Source: Proteromonas lacertae (lineage: Eukaryota; Sar; Bigyra; Opalinata; Proteromonadidae). Taken from it: a stretch of DNA of 64,000 nt. How positions within the stretch are numbered: the stretch's first letter is position 1; each line of letters begins with the position of its first letter. Where the stretch lies: positions 330,690 to 394,689 of the forward strand of contig NGBS01000873.1 in NCBI GenBank assembly GCA_002245135.1. Reading direction: 5' to 3'. Under the pieces are notes generated by a model, which did no database searches, was not told where the DNA came from, and saw only the letters and a list, made by a program, of their open reading frames with translations. The position numbers and the translations under genes were made by a program. Positions 49,108 through 61,971 of this stretch are shown piece by piece.

Positions 49108-52100
49108 ATGTCTGTAGCAGTGGTATATATGTTATATTTATCATTTAAAACAGCCCGGTGCAGTTCCTACTGATGAACAAATAGCCCAAAAACAGAAACA
49201 CGTAAACCCTCGTATTGGTTCACTACTACCACAAGCAAATGGTGTAGTTCCAGAGACGAGAACTTTACAAAATAGACAAGCCAAAACAGTTTTCGATAGA
49301 GTATTTATCCATTCGTTTTTATTCATATAGATTGGTCAAGGGACGATTGTTGCAGATAAATACAGAGTAGAATCAAGGATTGGTAATGGCTCATTCGGAG
49401 AAAGTATTTCATTCATAATTATTCATTTTAATCTATAGTTATTCGTGCTGTTGATATTCATACCAGTAAAGAAGTAGCATTAAAATTTGAAAGTTGTGGA
49501 TTAAGTCGTCCACAGCTAATCTATGAAGCAAAAATCTATGAAGCAATGAAAGGTGAAAGTATAATATCATATTATTATTATATATATTTATATATTTATT
49601 TATTATAGCTGGTTTTCCAAAACTTTTTTACGTTGGTGCCCAATTAAATTACAATATATTAGCAATGGAATTATTAGGCAACACGTTAGATTCATTATTC
49701 GAAAAACAAAATAAGAAATTTTCACTCAAAACTGTTTTACTGATAGTCGATCAAATGTTACAAAGAATCAAAGTTCTTCACGAACATTCCTTTATACACA
49801 GAGATATCAAACCTGAGAATTGGATGTTTGGTCAAGGAGAGCAATCAGATACATTATACATAATAGATTTTGGATTATCTAAACAATATCGAAATCCACT
49901 TACACAAGAACATATTCCTTATAGAGAAGATTGTAATTTGACTGGTACAGCTAGATATTGTAGTATAAATGCGCATTCAGGTGAACAATCAAGAAGAGAT
50001 GATTTAGAATCGATTGGTTATTTATTAATTTACTTTTTAAAAGGTTGTTTACCATGGCAAGGAATTAGCAGAGGAGTTCAAACTGGACATATGCAAATAA
50101 TAGAACAAACGAAAAAGAACACAAGTTTAGATGATTTATGTAAAGATTTACCAATTGAATTTAAGAAATATATGCAATATTGTCATGATTTAGAGTTTAA
50201 AACAATTCCTGATTATAGATATTTGAGACTGTTATTTAGAAAATTAGCTGTTAGAAAAGGTTATAGATATGATAATATATTTGATTGGACAAGTGATGAT
50301 GAAGTTAGAAGAAAGCAAAGACTTTATGCCAACCGAGAAGAAGATGAAAATGAAGATAGTGATAATGATTTTAGTAATATAGAAGATGAAGAATATTATC
50401 ACGAAAAAAGTGCATTATGTTTATGGAAGAATAATGAAAAAGACAATCATGAAGAATATTATGCATTAGCAGAAGGTATTGTAGGTGGTGATATAATAAA
50501 GAGTGATATTTATATTGAAAATTTAGAAAGCTCACATGCTCAATTGACTTGGAATCAAGTAAAAGGAGCTTATTGTATAAAAGATTGTAACACAAAATGT
50601 GGTTCATTTTTGCTATTAAGTGCTGAAAGACGATGTAGAGAGATTTTCGAACTACAAAAAGGTGATAAATTATATATAAATGATTGTGTTGAAATAGAAA
50701 TAATGAATGTAGAACATACTGCTATTCCAATTGCTTCTAATTCGTTTTATATACCTGAATCAAATACTGATAATAATAATAATAATAATAATAATAAAGT
50801 AGAAGAAGGAAGAGCTTGTGAAGAAGTTAAAGTTAATAATGAGGAGGATAAAAAGAAACGAAGAAGAATTCAATTTAATGTAAAAGTAGAAGATAATGAA
50901 GGTACTAATTTAAGATTAAATGATGATATAGAAATAAATGAACCAAAGAAATATTTGATAAAAGCTCGAATCGCTGTAAGAATAGGAAAACACTATAGAA
51001 ATGACGATACTAATTCATTATGTAGTAATAGTGAAATGACATGTCAAATTATTGATGTTTTACATGATATTACACTTGGTAGTTTATCAACAAATACAGT
51101 AATATTACCAGAAACATGCAGTGGAGTTCATTGTAAATTTTCAATAAAAGATGAGAAATTAACAGTAAAAGATTTAGCAGTAGGTGATCCAAATGGTACA
51201 AAATTATTATTGAACCGTCCAATAGAATTATATGAAAGAGATATCTTATTATTAGGAGATATGGAGTTTGGAGTAATGTCAGTAGCTGATTGTCCACAAC
51301 TAGAAGCAGTTTGGGAGAAATGTGCAATAAGAATGACTCCTTTAAGGCGTAGTAAAAGGACACCAATTTATAATAAAGAACAATCAATAAAGAAATCAAC
51401 TGTATATCAAATCCCTCAAGATGGTGAAGTGTTAATAGGAAGAAGTACTGAATGTACAATTAGTATTGATGATTATAAACTAGCAGAAAGACATGCTTGT
51501 ATGTATTATGAGAAATTAGATAAAAAATATTTATTAGAAAGCTTGGTAATGAGTCGAGCTCAAGTAACTCAATTATTATTGGGTAGAGCAAGTAGTGCAA
51601 CAAAAGCACCTTATAAATTAAAGCAAGGAGATGTATTTTGCATTGGAGGAAGTCAAATTGAAATAATTGATATGAAAGTTGAAACACAAGAACAAATTGA
51701 AACTCGAGAACAACTATCATTTGAGAGAGTAGAAATGTTATGGAAGAAAGTATCATTATTGTCATTATTACCAAAAGAAGTATTTACAAAAGTAGCTGAT
51801 GCTTTAAGACCAGTATCCTTCCATGAAGGTGAAATAATTGTACAACAAGGAGAACCAGCTGCAATATTATATATAATAAAGAAAGGTAAAGTAGATATTA
51901 AATACAATAGTCGTGGTGATTTAGTAAAGTTAAAAACATTAAGTTCCCATGATTCAATCGGTGATATAGCAATAGTGAGTGGAATGGTACATACAGCTTC
52001 AGCTATAGCTGCTACTGAAACAGTGGAGTGTATGGCATTAGATAGTGTTTCATTTTTAAATTTTGTTGGTCCTTATCTTGGTGCAATGGGAGATGAAGCT

Positions 52101-53183
52101 AAAAAACGAGATCAAGAATCAATAGTGAATGTGTTAAGTAAATTTCAATTTTTTGACAAATTACCAGTAGAAACAAATCTTCAATTAGCGAATGTATTAA
52201 GTTCAAAGACATTTAAAGATGGTGAATATATAACGAAAGAAGGAGATAGAGATACAAATACTGAATTTTTCATAATATTAAATGGAGAAGTAAAAATAAC
52301 CAAAAATCAAAACCCTGATCATCCAATCGCTATGCTAAGTTATGGAGATTATTTAGGTGAGATAGCAATGTTGACAGGTCAAAGTCGAACAGCAAATGCA
52401 GTGGCAGTTGGATTAGTTGAAACCTTAGTATGTAATGAAGAAAATTTCAAGAAATTATTGAAAGAACCATTTGAGAAATTGCTAGGAATAAATGCGAGTA
52501 GTGTTTTAACTCCGAATGGTGATGGAGGTCGTGGTTCAATAACAATCAATAATAATAATAATAATAAAGATGAAACTGAATTAACAATGACTCAAAGATA
52601 TCGAACTCGAAAATTGAGTAATAAAGCCTTACAACCAACTCCAGTTAAAACAATAAGAGCTAGTGTAAAAGAAGGTAATACTGCTTCAAATCGAACAATT
52701 GGTTTATATGGAGGAGTAGAAGATGAAATGCAAAGTGCAAGTGAAGAAGAATTTTTCTTATCAAATGATGATGAAGATTATTTATTTGATGCAAGTAATA
52801 CCTTAACGAAAGCTCATTATATAATCTTAAAAGTTCAAAGTGGTCCAATGAGAGGTGAATTATTTGCGATTGAAAGTGATTTAATAACAATAGGTCGAGG
52901 TATTTGTACAATTACAGTGAATGATATGAGTTTAAGTAATGTTCATTGTTGTATTGAATATCGTGATGGTGGTTATTGGTTATATGATAGTGACAGTGAA
53001 AGTGGTACGTTTTTACAATTGGGAGTTGGTTTAGCATTTCCAGTTCAAGTTGGTGATGTGTTTCGATTAGGTCATACTGAATTGACAGTGTTAGGTAAAA
53101 CAAAGATAGTTCAAAAGAGTAGTACAAGTGGTAAAGATGATGATGATGATGATAAAAGATCAAAATGTTGTATAATGATGTGA
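49108..53183 (+). CDS. CK1-family protein kinase fused to FHA domains, two cNMP-binding domains and a CaaX box
   Basis: About 1,300 residues, five exons (introns near 49123-49152, 49301-49329, 49405-49438 and 49555-49608). The kinase covers roughly residues 65-340: glycine loop RIGNGSFGE, VALKFE, HRDIKPENW (49798-49821), IDFGLSKQY, and the CK1 signature GTARYCSINAH. After an acidic linker comes an FHA-like region, IYIENLESSHAQ, followed by two more FHA-like folds (LPETCSGVHCKF; VLIGRSTECTISI). Two cNMP-binding domains follow. In the first, the cassette GDIAIVSGMVHTA lacks the usual Arg. The second, GEIAMLTGQSRTA (52357-52397), is canonical. A last FHA has ITIGRG and MSLSNVHCCIEY, with the conserved Arg, Ser and His. 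The C-terminus is KCCIMM, a CaaX-type prenylation signal. Known pieces suggest a membrane-attached CK1 controlled by cAMP or cGMP and phospho-threonine partners. That whole-protein role is an inference. Confidence 0.88.
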
Positions 53184-53351
53184 TTATAATAATATTTTAT
53201 ACTTAATAATAAATGAATAAAATAATAAAAATTTTAGTTTATTTTTTGTGTATGATATTGTTTATTAGTGGGATCATGATAAACATGAATTTGTTTGTTG
53301 TTTTAATCAATTTTACATAAATAATGAAACGACTATATTTTTGATTGAAAA

Positions 53352-56300
53352 ATGTTTTGTGTAGAAGAGTTATTAAAATCAATTCTTCCTGTTATAGTTA
53401 AAGTATTTAAATAAATTTGTAATGAATAGATAAGAAAGAGAGTTGAAAAAAGTGATAATGAAGTAGATTTTGTAGTAGAATATAATGATGATGTTAGTGT
53501 AATGAAAATGATTAATGTTAAGTGGATGAAAGAGAAGAGTATGTTAGAATTCCTTGAGACAAACTCCTTTTTGTCAGATTATTGTCTACCCTTCATATAT
53601 CCTTCTAAAATACTTCAAATCTACAATTGTGATGAGTATATGTTGATATCACGATCATATTATTCAAGAGATTTAGAAGAGCTACTTGAGAGTAACTCTG
53701 TTGAGAATAGTGATGTAAATAGAGTTATATGTTCAATATGTGATAATCTGATGATATTGAGTGAAAATGATATAATGATTGGTAATTTGAAGAGTAGTAA
53801 TGTGATATATGAAAGAGATGGTGAAGTTAATTTATGTGATTTATGTTTGAATGAATTGAGAAGAGAAGAGAATATGAGAGTGTATGATATTTGCTTCAAA
53901 AGCCCAGAAGAGTTGAATGGATATGAATGTAATGATGGAAGTGTGATATGGTCAATAGGTTGTATATTATATGAGATGATTTGTAAGAAATTACCATTCA
54001 ATGAAGATAATAATGTGAATAAAACCATAGAAAATATCATGAAATGTAAATACAATGTTGATGTAGAATGTGATGAAATGATGATGAAAGAGATGATATT
54101 CAGAATGTTGAAAGTGAGAAATGAAGATAGAATGAGTTTGAAAGAGTTGAAAAAAGAAATGATGAAAATGAGTGAAATATTGAAAGATGAAGACAATTTG
54201 ATGATATGTAGAGAAAGAAAAGAAATGTTATTTAGTTGTGATTTTATGATAGAAATATCACCATTTAATTTTCAATCAATATTTTATCTTCACAATAATA
54301 AATGGAAAGAAATTCGAAATTTATTAATAAAATCTTATAATAATAAACCAAATGAAAGAATATTGGCAATATTATTGATGATGAAATTATACAAACATGA
54401 TGAATCAATAAAAGAAAAACTAAAATTAATTCATCACCAGTGTAAAGATAGAAGAGAATGTTATTTAGATGAATTGATATGTAATATTGATTATTATGAA
54501 GAATTAATTACAATTTATTCATACAGTATATGTTTATGTGATGAAGGAATTAATTTTCTGTTTAGAATATTGAAACTAATTGATCCAACACAACTGTCAT
54601 TTAGTATAATTATTTAATTAATAATACACTTAGATAATGGATATGATGATTGTGATTGTATTTCAATCCGATATCAATCATTATTTGGATTATTATTTTC
54701 TCAATTAACAAATCTACAAGAATTAGATTTATCTTCTTGTAATCTTACTTCTGAATTCATTGAATCATTTGTTAAATCAATTCCATTGATGAAACTGAAA
54801 TATTTAGATTTAATATGTATATATTATTCTATTTTCATTCTATTTTGAAATAGGTAATCCAATTGGTCCAAAAGGATTCAAATTGTTACTTCCATATTTG
54901 CATTTATTTATCAACAAATTGAATTTTTATAAAATGAATTTAAATGATGAATCGATGATATTATTATCAAAAGAGTTATATAAATATCCAAATATTCAAG
55001 GAATAGATATTACATCAAACAATATTCATTCAAGAGGATTAAAAGCCTTATTCTCTAAATTTCCTATTTCAAAAATCGAATTTGATTTTAATGAATGTAA
55101 AGAATTGTTGGTTGATAAAGATATTCCAGAATTAATAGAATTTATTAAAGATTATAATCAATTAAATCTGAGTTATTCAGAAATTGATGATGATTTATTC
55201 AAATCATTCATTTCATTAAGATCAAATGAATTTGAGAAGATAAAACAGTTAGATTTGAGTTGTATATTTTAATATTTTTCTATTAATTAGATAATAAACT
55301 AACATATAAAAGTATGGAAATACTGATAAACAATTTATCTTCATTTCCTAACCTTAAACATCTTCAGTTGTATGGCAATGAAATAGGAGATGAAGGAATG
55401 AAAATATTATCTCCTCATTTAGATTTATTAAAAAATATTTATAAAAGAATAAATTGTTCAAGTATTGTTGTTATAATATTATATGTAATAGAAATGAGAT
55501 TATCTTCAAGTGGTTTAAAATATTTAATAGATGGTTTAAAGAATATCGATGAAAAGATTGAACTTGATGTGAGTGATAATAATATAGATTCACATGGAAT
55601 AGAGTATTTGGTGAGTTTTGTAAAAGAGAATAATAATGTTGAAAAGTTAATCATACATAGTATATTTATATCAGCATGTAATATGCTCAATAGATAATCC
55701 AATTGGTAATATTGGATTTAGACTATTACAAAACAATTTTAACATGTTATGTGAATATAATGAAATGAATTTGAGTAACATCTCAATAGATGATGAAAGT
55801 GCAAAGTTATTAGCAGATAGAATTAATAAGATAATATGTTCTACAATCTATCTAAATGGAAATAATATTGGAATGAATGGATTGAAATCAATATGTGAAA
55901 AGTCATTAGAAAAAGAAGAATATCCATTTATAGAAATGAAGAATTTATCATGGACAAATGAAGAATTGGAATATTATTTGGATTATTGTATTAAAAAGAA
56001 AAAAGATATTTATAATTTTTCAAGTATAATATCAAATTTCTAATGAAATAGATTTAAATCTCAACAGTTCTCATATTTCATTGTTTAAGTGGATTAATCA
56101 TTATATAGAACTTGATTTAAAATAATCATATCAATTTTAAAGGATTAAAGGAATTAATAGAATTTTCCCCAGAATATGCAGAATATATTCTAATATATAA
56201 TAATCCAATTGGAGATGAAGGAATAGAGATAATGTGTAAATACTTAGATAAATTCGTTGAATATTTTAAATCATTAAATCTTTCAAGTATTATATGAATA

Positions 56301-56618
56301 TTATCTATTTGAATAGATATTGTAATGAGTGAAAAAGGATTGAAAATGATAATAGAAAGATTAAAAGATTATAAACTATTAGAAAAGATAAATATATCAG
56401 GAAATGAATTAGATGAAAGTGAATTAAGATTAATGAAAGAGAATGAAGCGGTATTTGATTGTTTAAGTGAATTATCAATAACAGTGAAAGAGAATATAGA
56501 TAAATCAGAATTAAAATCATTTTTAGAAACATTTTCATCAATTGGAAAAATAAAACTAGATGGACTATCAGATGAAGAAAAGAAAGAATTATCAAAAGAA
56601 TTATTTAACATAGAATAA
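53352..56618 (+). CDS. Pseudokinase-like domain plus leucine-rich repeats (paralog 2, arm B)
   Basis: Starts at 53352 with MFCVEELLKSILPVIVK, different from paralog 1. A 27-nt intron then leads to IRKRVEKSDNEVDFVVEY. From there it tracks paralog 1 closely, with a few percent of amino-acid changes (for example CLNELRREEN for YLNTLRREEN, and NIQGIDITSNN for NILRIYITSNN). Catalytic loop IGNLKSSN and CDL are unchanged, so this is also a likely pseudokinase. An intron near 54607-54636 contains stop codons here, which confirms it is spliced. LRR exons follow to 56618. In the LRR at about 56100-56200, which is deleted in paralog 1, the frame is off by one base. So both copies have a defect, or a consensus error, in this repeat. 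Confidence 0.7.
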
Positions 56619-56696
56619 TTATTAATTATTATATTATATATATATATACCAACAAAACACACAAAAATGTAATTCGATAAAAAAAATCAATTTCTT

Positions 56697-58516
56697 TTAA
56701 CTACTAGAAGGTAATGGAGTTGATTCAGTATTAGTAGGAGCAGTTGGTAATTCTTGTGGTTTCATTGCTGGGAATAACAATACTTCCTTAATATTATTAC
56801 TATCTGTTAGTAACATTGTCAATCTATCTACACCTAATCCCCAACCACCAGTTGGTGGTAAACCATATTCTAAGGCTACACAGAAATCTTCATCATAAGG
56901 CTGAGCTTCATCATCTCCAGCACTTTTATCTTTCATTTGACCCATAAATCTTTCTCTTTGAACTTTTGGATCATTCAATTCAGTATAAGCATTTATTAAT
57001 TCAAAACAATTCACAAATAATTCAAATCTTTCAGTTAATCCTGGAATACTTCTGTGGAATTTAGCTAATGGTGAGCAAATCTCAGGATGATCACAAATAA
57101 ATGAAGGATTTGTACATTTTGGTTCAATAAAATGTTCTACCAATTTATCTAATAATCTAGCTGTTGTTTTAGGGTCTGGACAGTCGACTTGTAACTCTTC
57201 ACATTTCTTAAGTAAAAAATTATGACATTCATCACTTTCTAATGGTTTAGGAATGGTAAATCCTCCAAATTCTTCTACGCTTGAAACCATTGAATATCTC
57301 TTCCATGGTGGAGTAAAATCAATCTTTACAGGTTCATTTTCCATCCCATTACTGTGATATTCGATTATATAACTACCTGTTACTTCTTTAACCATTTTAC
57401 TGATCATATCTTCAGTCATATTCATTAAATCATTATAATCAGCATAAGCCATGTAAAATTCACAAGTGGTAAATTCTGGATTGTGAGTTAAATCAATACC
57501 TTCGTTTCTAAATTGTCGACCAATCTCATAAACTCTATCTAGTCCACCTACTACTAACTGTTTCAAATATAATTCAGGAGCTATTCTCATGAATAATTCC
57601 ATATTTAAATCATTGTGATGAGTTACAAATGGCTTGGCTGTTGCTCCACCTGCTTTCATATTCATCATAGGAGTTTCAACTTCTAAGAATCCTAAATTAT
57701 CTAAATATTTACGAATTGAACGGATTATATTAGCTCTTGTGTTGAATATTGTTCTAGTTTTATCTCTAATCATTAAATCTAAGTATCTTTGTCTGTATCT
57801 TGTTTCTTGATCCTTCAATCCAATTCTTGCATCTGGCATCATGTATAAACAGGGTGATAATATTTGTATTGTATGTGCGAAAATGGATAATTCACCTCTC
57901 TTTGTCTTGCCTGGGAATCCTACTACACCAATAATATCACCTCTCTTGATCTTGTTGTTGCATGTGATGAATTGTTGAGTTTTTTCTTCCTCTGAACTTC
58001 CTTCGGATGGAGTGTAGTACATTAAGTTACACATAACTTGTACTTTTGATCCTTCTCCATGACAATCGTAAAATACTAATTTACTTCCACTTGAACGTTT
58101 ACTGTATACTCTTCCTGCAATACTTACAGATTGGTCCGTCAATAATTGGTCATTTTCCAAATCCTTGTATTTCTCGACATATTCTGGGATTCTAAGAGAA
58201 ACTTGAAATTTGTGAGGATAATATGCTTTTTCATCAGCAAATACAACCTTTGAACGATTTTCATGATATTTCCATGGATCAGTTTCTTCAGTATCTTTAT
58301 CTAAAGATGCTCCTTTACCTTTACCTTCTCCATCTTCAGCTTTTTTAGCAGCTTTAGCTGCTTCCTTTTCAGCTTTCTTTTTTGCAGCTTCTTCAGCCTT
58401 CTTTCTTCTTTTAAGTTCATTTTTACTCAAAGTTTCACCTAATGATAAAATAAGCAAAATTTTGCAATACCTCCTTCAACTGGAACTTCTGGAGCTTGTT
58501 CTACTTTATCACTCAT
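56697..58516 (-). CDS. Lysyl-tRNA synthetase, second copy (arm B)
   Basis: Same exon structure as 37192-39011, with start at 58516 and the 32-nt intron in the same place. Every residue I compared is identical, including class II motifs 2 and 3, and the frame is intact. The complete lack of amino-acid change contrasts with the pseudokinase-LRR gene next to it. That points to very recent duplication, gene conversion, or the same locus assembled twice. Confidence 0.93.
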
Positions 58517-58693
58517 TAGAAATTAGTAAAAATGCAAAAAAACAAATCTTTGAAGTGTTTTAATAAAAATGTCATTCACAATTAGCCTCACACAAACTCG
58601 TCATTTTTTTTATTATTTCTCAAAACCAACAGCAACACAGTTTAGTTGAAAAATGTTGAAAAAAATAGTATATATATTAGATAAGATAAACAT

Positions 58694-59625
58694 TTATATA
58701 TCCATAGAATGGTATCCTGGACAGGACGAAAAAATATCACTGTAATCATCATTGAACTCATCATACCACGTGTTTTGATTTAAAAAATCTTGTGAAAATG
58801 ATGATTCTCTTGGTGAGTCATGTATAAACGAAGGAGTTTGTAATAAGGACGATTGAGAAGACAATAAAGGTAGTTGCATCTGTTGTTGTTGTTGCTGCTG
58901 CTGCTGCTGCAATTGCTGTTGTTGTAACAAATCTTGTTGTTGTTGATAAATATTATACTGCGGCAAAGCGTAATTATCACAGTTGGTAGTGTTGGTATTA
59001 TCAATATTATTATTATTATTAGTAGTAGTAGTGGTAATACAACTATTCTGAGGACAAGGTGGAATGTTTAAATAATACGAGGAATCTGAATATAAATTAG
59101 GATTACACAACGAAATAGGACTTTGTTGAATGGAAGTATTCTCATTAGTAGATGTATTGGACATGTATTGAGGTTTTGGACCAATTAAAGGCAAATGTTT
59201 TAGTGTAACGCATTGGTTAGGATTATAATATTGCGGCTGATAATTGAATTGTATAGGGTACTGCATAGGCATAGAATCAATGTCAAATGTAATGTTCTGT
59301 TTTGATAATTTCTGAAAATACTTTTGAGCATGAGTACGGACTTGTACAACAGTTCTAGTTTTAACTAAAGTAGAAATCATTTTCCAATCTTTGCCGTACT
59401 TATCTAAACCCTCAAGAAAAAGATCATGTTCCTCTTTTGTCCAACGGCCTACAGTATAGTGTTTGTTGGTATACCGATGTGATCAGCAAAAGTTTTTGTG
59501 TGGTGTTTTTGTTTAGTTGGCTGTTCATATTGACTCATTTTCTGTAATTCCTAAAACATATAAATTCTACTCCATACATTTTGACTTAGCGAATTATCTA
59601 ACGACATAAATGGTATAGTTTCCAT
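58694..59625 (-). CDS. SHAQKYF-class Myb factor, second copy (arm B)
   Basis: Start at 59625, same exons as 36083-37014. The Myb repeat ([16 protein letters not shown]) is unchanged. The differences I see are in low-complexity tracts. One Thr codon became Asn in the Thr/Asn run. In the Gln block, a His codon became Gln and two CAA codons became CAG. These are true base substitutions and not length errors, so the two arms are not simply one read placed twice. They could still be two alleles. Confidence 0.85.
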
Positions 59626-59934
59626 TAAATTACTTTTCTATAAACAATTAAAAAACACAAAAAAAAAGGCGGTTTCGAGGTTTGACTCTGATCGTGAACT
59701 AACAAATGAGCTTTCTTTATTTTTTATTTACGCAATATGATTGGTTGGCTTGGCTCGTATTTAGGCTTGAGTGTCAAACCTATTTCCCCAATTACATTTG
59801 GTTATACACGTCAGATATTGATCTGATTGAGTATTATCTCTAAAATATGCGCTCACATGATTGCAGCTGAGATCTCTTATTAAAAACACATTTAAACCCG
59901 ATGCAGCAAAAAACATCATAAAAGTATAAAGGAT
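59626..59934. other. Intergenic, arm B copy of the GC-richer SNARE-Myb gap
   Basis: Mirror of 35774-36082. It matches arm A wherever I compared, including the nine-base T tract (here a run of A near 59660-59668). No RNA gene recognised. Confidence 0.35.
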
Positions 59935-60833
59935 TTATGTTAACATATTATACAAAGTCAGTCCAACAGCGACAATTAAGACGATCATCACAAGATATCT
60001 ACAAAAGTGATCTTCTTTTTTAGCTTCATCTATTAGCCTGTTCAATTCTTTGTTATTCTTATCTAATTTTGCTTGTTGTGTGTCCATATTTTTATCTATA
60101 TCGTTAATCTTCTGTTCCTGTTTCTTCAACTCATCTCCCATATTTGTGGCTATATCTTTGAGAGTATCCAAACCATCTCCTATTATATTAATCATATCAT
60201 CAATCTCTTTGTCATTTTGCTGTATTTGTGCTAAAGCTTGTTTCTGATCTTCTGTTAATTCTGGATTTTCAGCTTCACCTCCAGCTGTTGATGGAATTTT
60301 CCCATCTTCTGGTATAGTTTGGATATCGTCATTTTTACATACAAAATCATCATCATCATTCATCACTTTTTCTTCTGCATCTTTTTAATTTCCATTATTT
60401 CTTTGAGAAGTTCTGTTATTACTTTAGTTCGAAATTGCTTTTCATCTGGAGTTAATTTAGACTATTTATATTAAATAGTTATAATCGAATATAAAATACT
60501 CTTCTACTTTTATTTTCTTGTTCTATTAATTCACCCTAAACTATTAAAGTCAGCTAAAACCTGATTCAATTCATATCGAATTGAGGAGTTCATCTCAATT
60601 ACAAGTCTACGATTACTTCCTGCTTCTATTAGTGCATTTCTTTTGGTTATTAACTATTCAATAAAACAATATATTTTACTTCTCGAGTTTCGTCAATCTC
60701 AGCATTTCACCTTCTTCTTCATTCTAAAGAAATTGATCGAGCTTCTTTTTTAACCTGTGGGTCTTCAAGGTCTACAGTATAGACTTCTTGCAATTCAAGA
60801 ATTCTCTTTATTATCGGCTCCACTTCACTCATA
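59935..60833 (-). CDS. Qc-SNARE, second copy (arm B), frame broken
   Basis: Mirror of 34876-35773, start at 60833. The SNARE motif and tail anchor (59935-60366) are intact. Three single-base differences from arm A shift the frame in the N-terminal half: one extra G near 60704, one extra G near 60536, and one missing A in an A-run near 60385. Two of the three lie in or next to homopolymers. Either this is a decaying copy or the consensus is poor here. As written it cannot encode the full protein. Confidence 0.75.
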
Positions 60834-60896
60834 TTAAGTTAAAACTGATTTAATGTTAGCTTGATATAAAGCTTGTCTTTTTCATTTTAGTTTTGA

Positions 60897-61808
60897 ATGA
60901 ATTTAAATTTATATGTGTATCAAGCAAGAAACCTGAGAAAGGTACAAACTTTTGGAAATCAGTCCGCCAGTGGCTGTAATTACAGTGGGTGAAAGGAAGT
61001 TTCAAACCTCTGTTAGTGAAAATACTGGAAAAGAAGCAAGTATTGATTATGATTTTAAAATGAAATAGAATGGGATGATTTAGTGGAGATACTGTTGATG
61101 GAAATACTAAAAATATATTCATTGAAGTGTATGTCCAAATCTTTTATTTTTAAATAGTTATGATAAAAAAATATCTTCTAGATCAATGATTGGAATGGTT
61201 GGAATAGCTATTGCGCAATTGTTTCAAAATAGAGGATATCTCAATCGAATTTGGTTGCCTATATCACACGAATCTGGATTTATAAGTAAATCTAAAAAAC
61301 CAGCAGGTGAAATAGAAATAGAAATTGAACCATTAGTGGCTTATAAACCAAGGGAAGAACCATTATCTAAAAACACTACTAAATCAGGTTCAAAACTATC
61401 AGAGGATCACAAGGTTCAAATGGTGGTAGAACTTCCCTTAGAAATACTGGTAATCTATTAACAGAACCGTCTTTAACAAAACCTAAAAGAAGATCGATAA
61501 CTACACCTGCATCCACTGCTCCTATGCCTGGTGCTATTGGTGCAGAGGGACTTGAGAAAAAACCAATGCCACTTCCTGTTCCTAACTGCTATCCTGGTGG
61601 ATTTATTCCTCCTGTTAAACTCAATGATAATAAAAATAAGACAGAGACTCTGACTGAAGTTACTGCTGGTAATTTTTCACCTCCTAAAGCTCAAAAGAAA
61701 GATGCTATTCCTCCGCCTTGTAGATTCGAACCTCCTGATAATGTAGCACTTCCTTCTTCTACTGATGAACTTCCTCCTAGATTTTCTCCTCCTGCAGCTG
61801 AAAGCTAA
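60897..61808 (+). CDS. C2-domain protein, second copy (arm B), frame broken
   Basis: Mirror of 33899-34811, start at 60897. It shares the arm A frame break before EWDD. Three further one-base differences: an extra C near 60967, a missing T near 61087, and a missing A near 61398 in the Ser/Gly-rich part. The Pro-rich C-terminus (FIPPVKL to SPPAAES) is intact from 61524. Same alternatives as for the SNARE copy. Confidence 0.68.
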
Positions 61809-61971
61809 ATAGAATCTCTATTTTTCTATCTTCTCTTTTAATGGAAAAATATTTAGCATAATTACTTTAATATAATTAAAAGTGAATTTTTCATTATTTG
61901 TTGGCTGCTAAAGAGAATGAATAGAATGATATTTAAAAAAATTATACCCGTTTCGTTGTTTTGTCGTTAAT

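Noticed and set aside
51070-51774. Leucine/histidine-rich minus-strand frames inside the CK1 gene, and similar ones at 52660-53163
   Set aside because: Shadow frames of a strongly coding plus strand; composition is that of antisense AT-rich coding DNA, with no domain.
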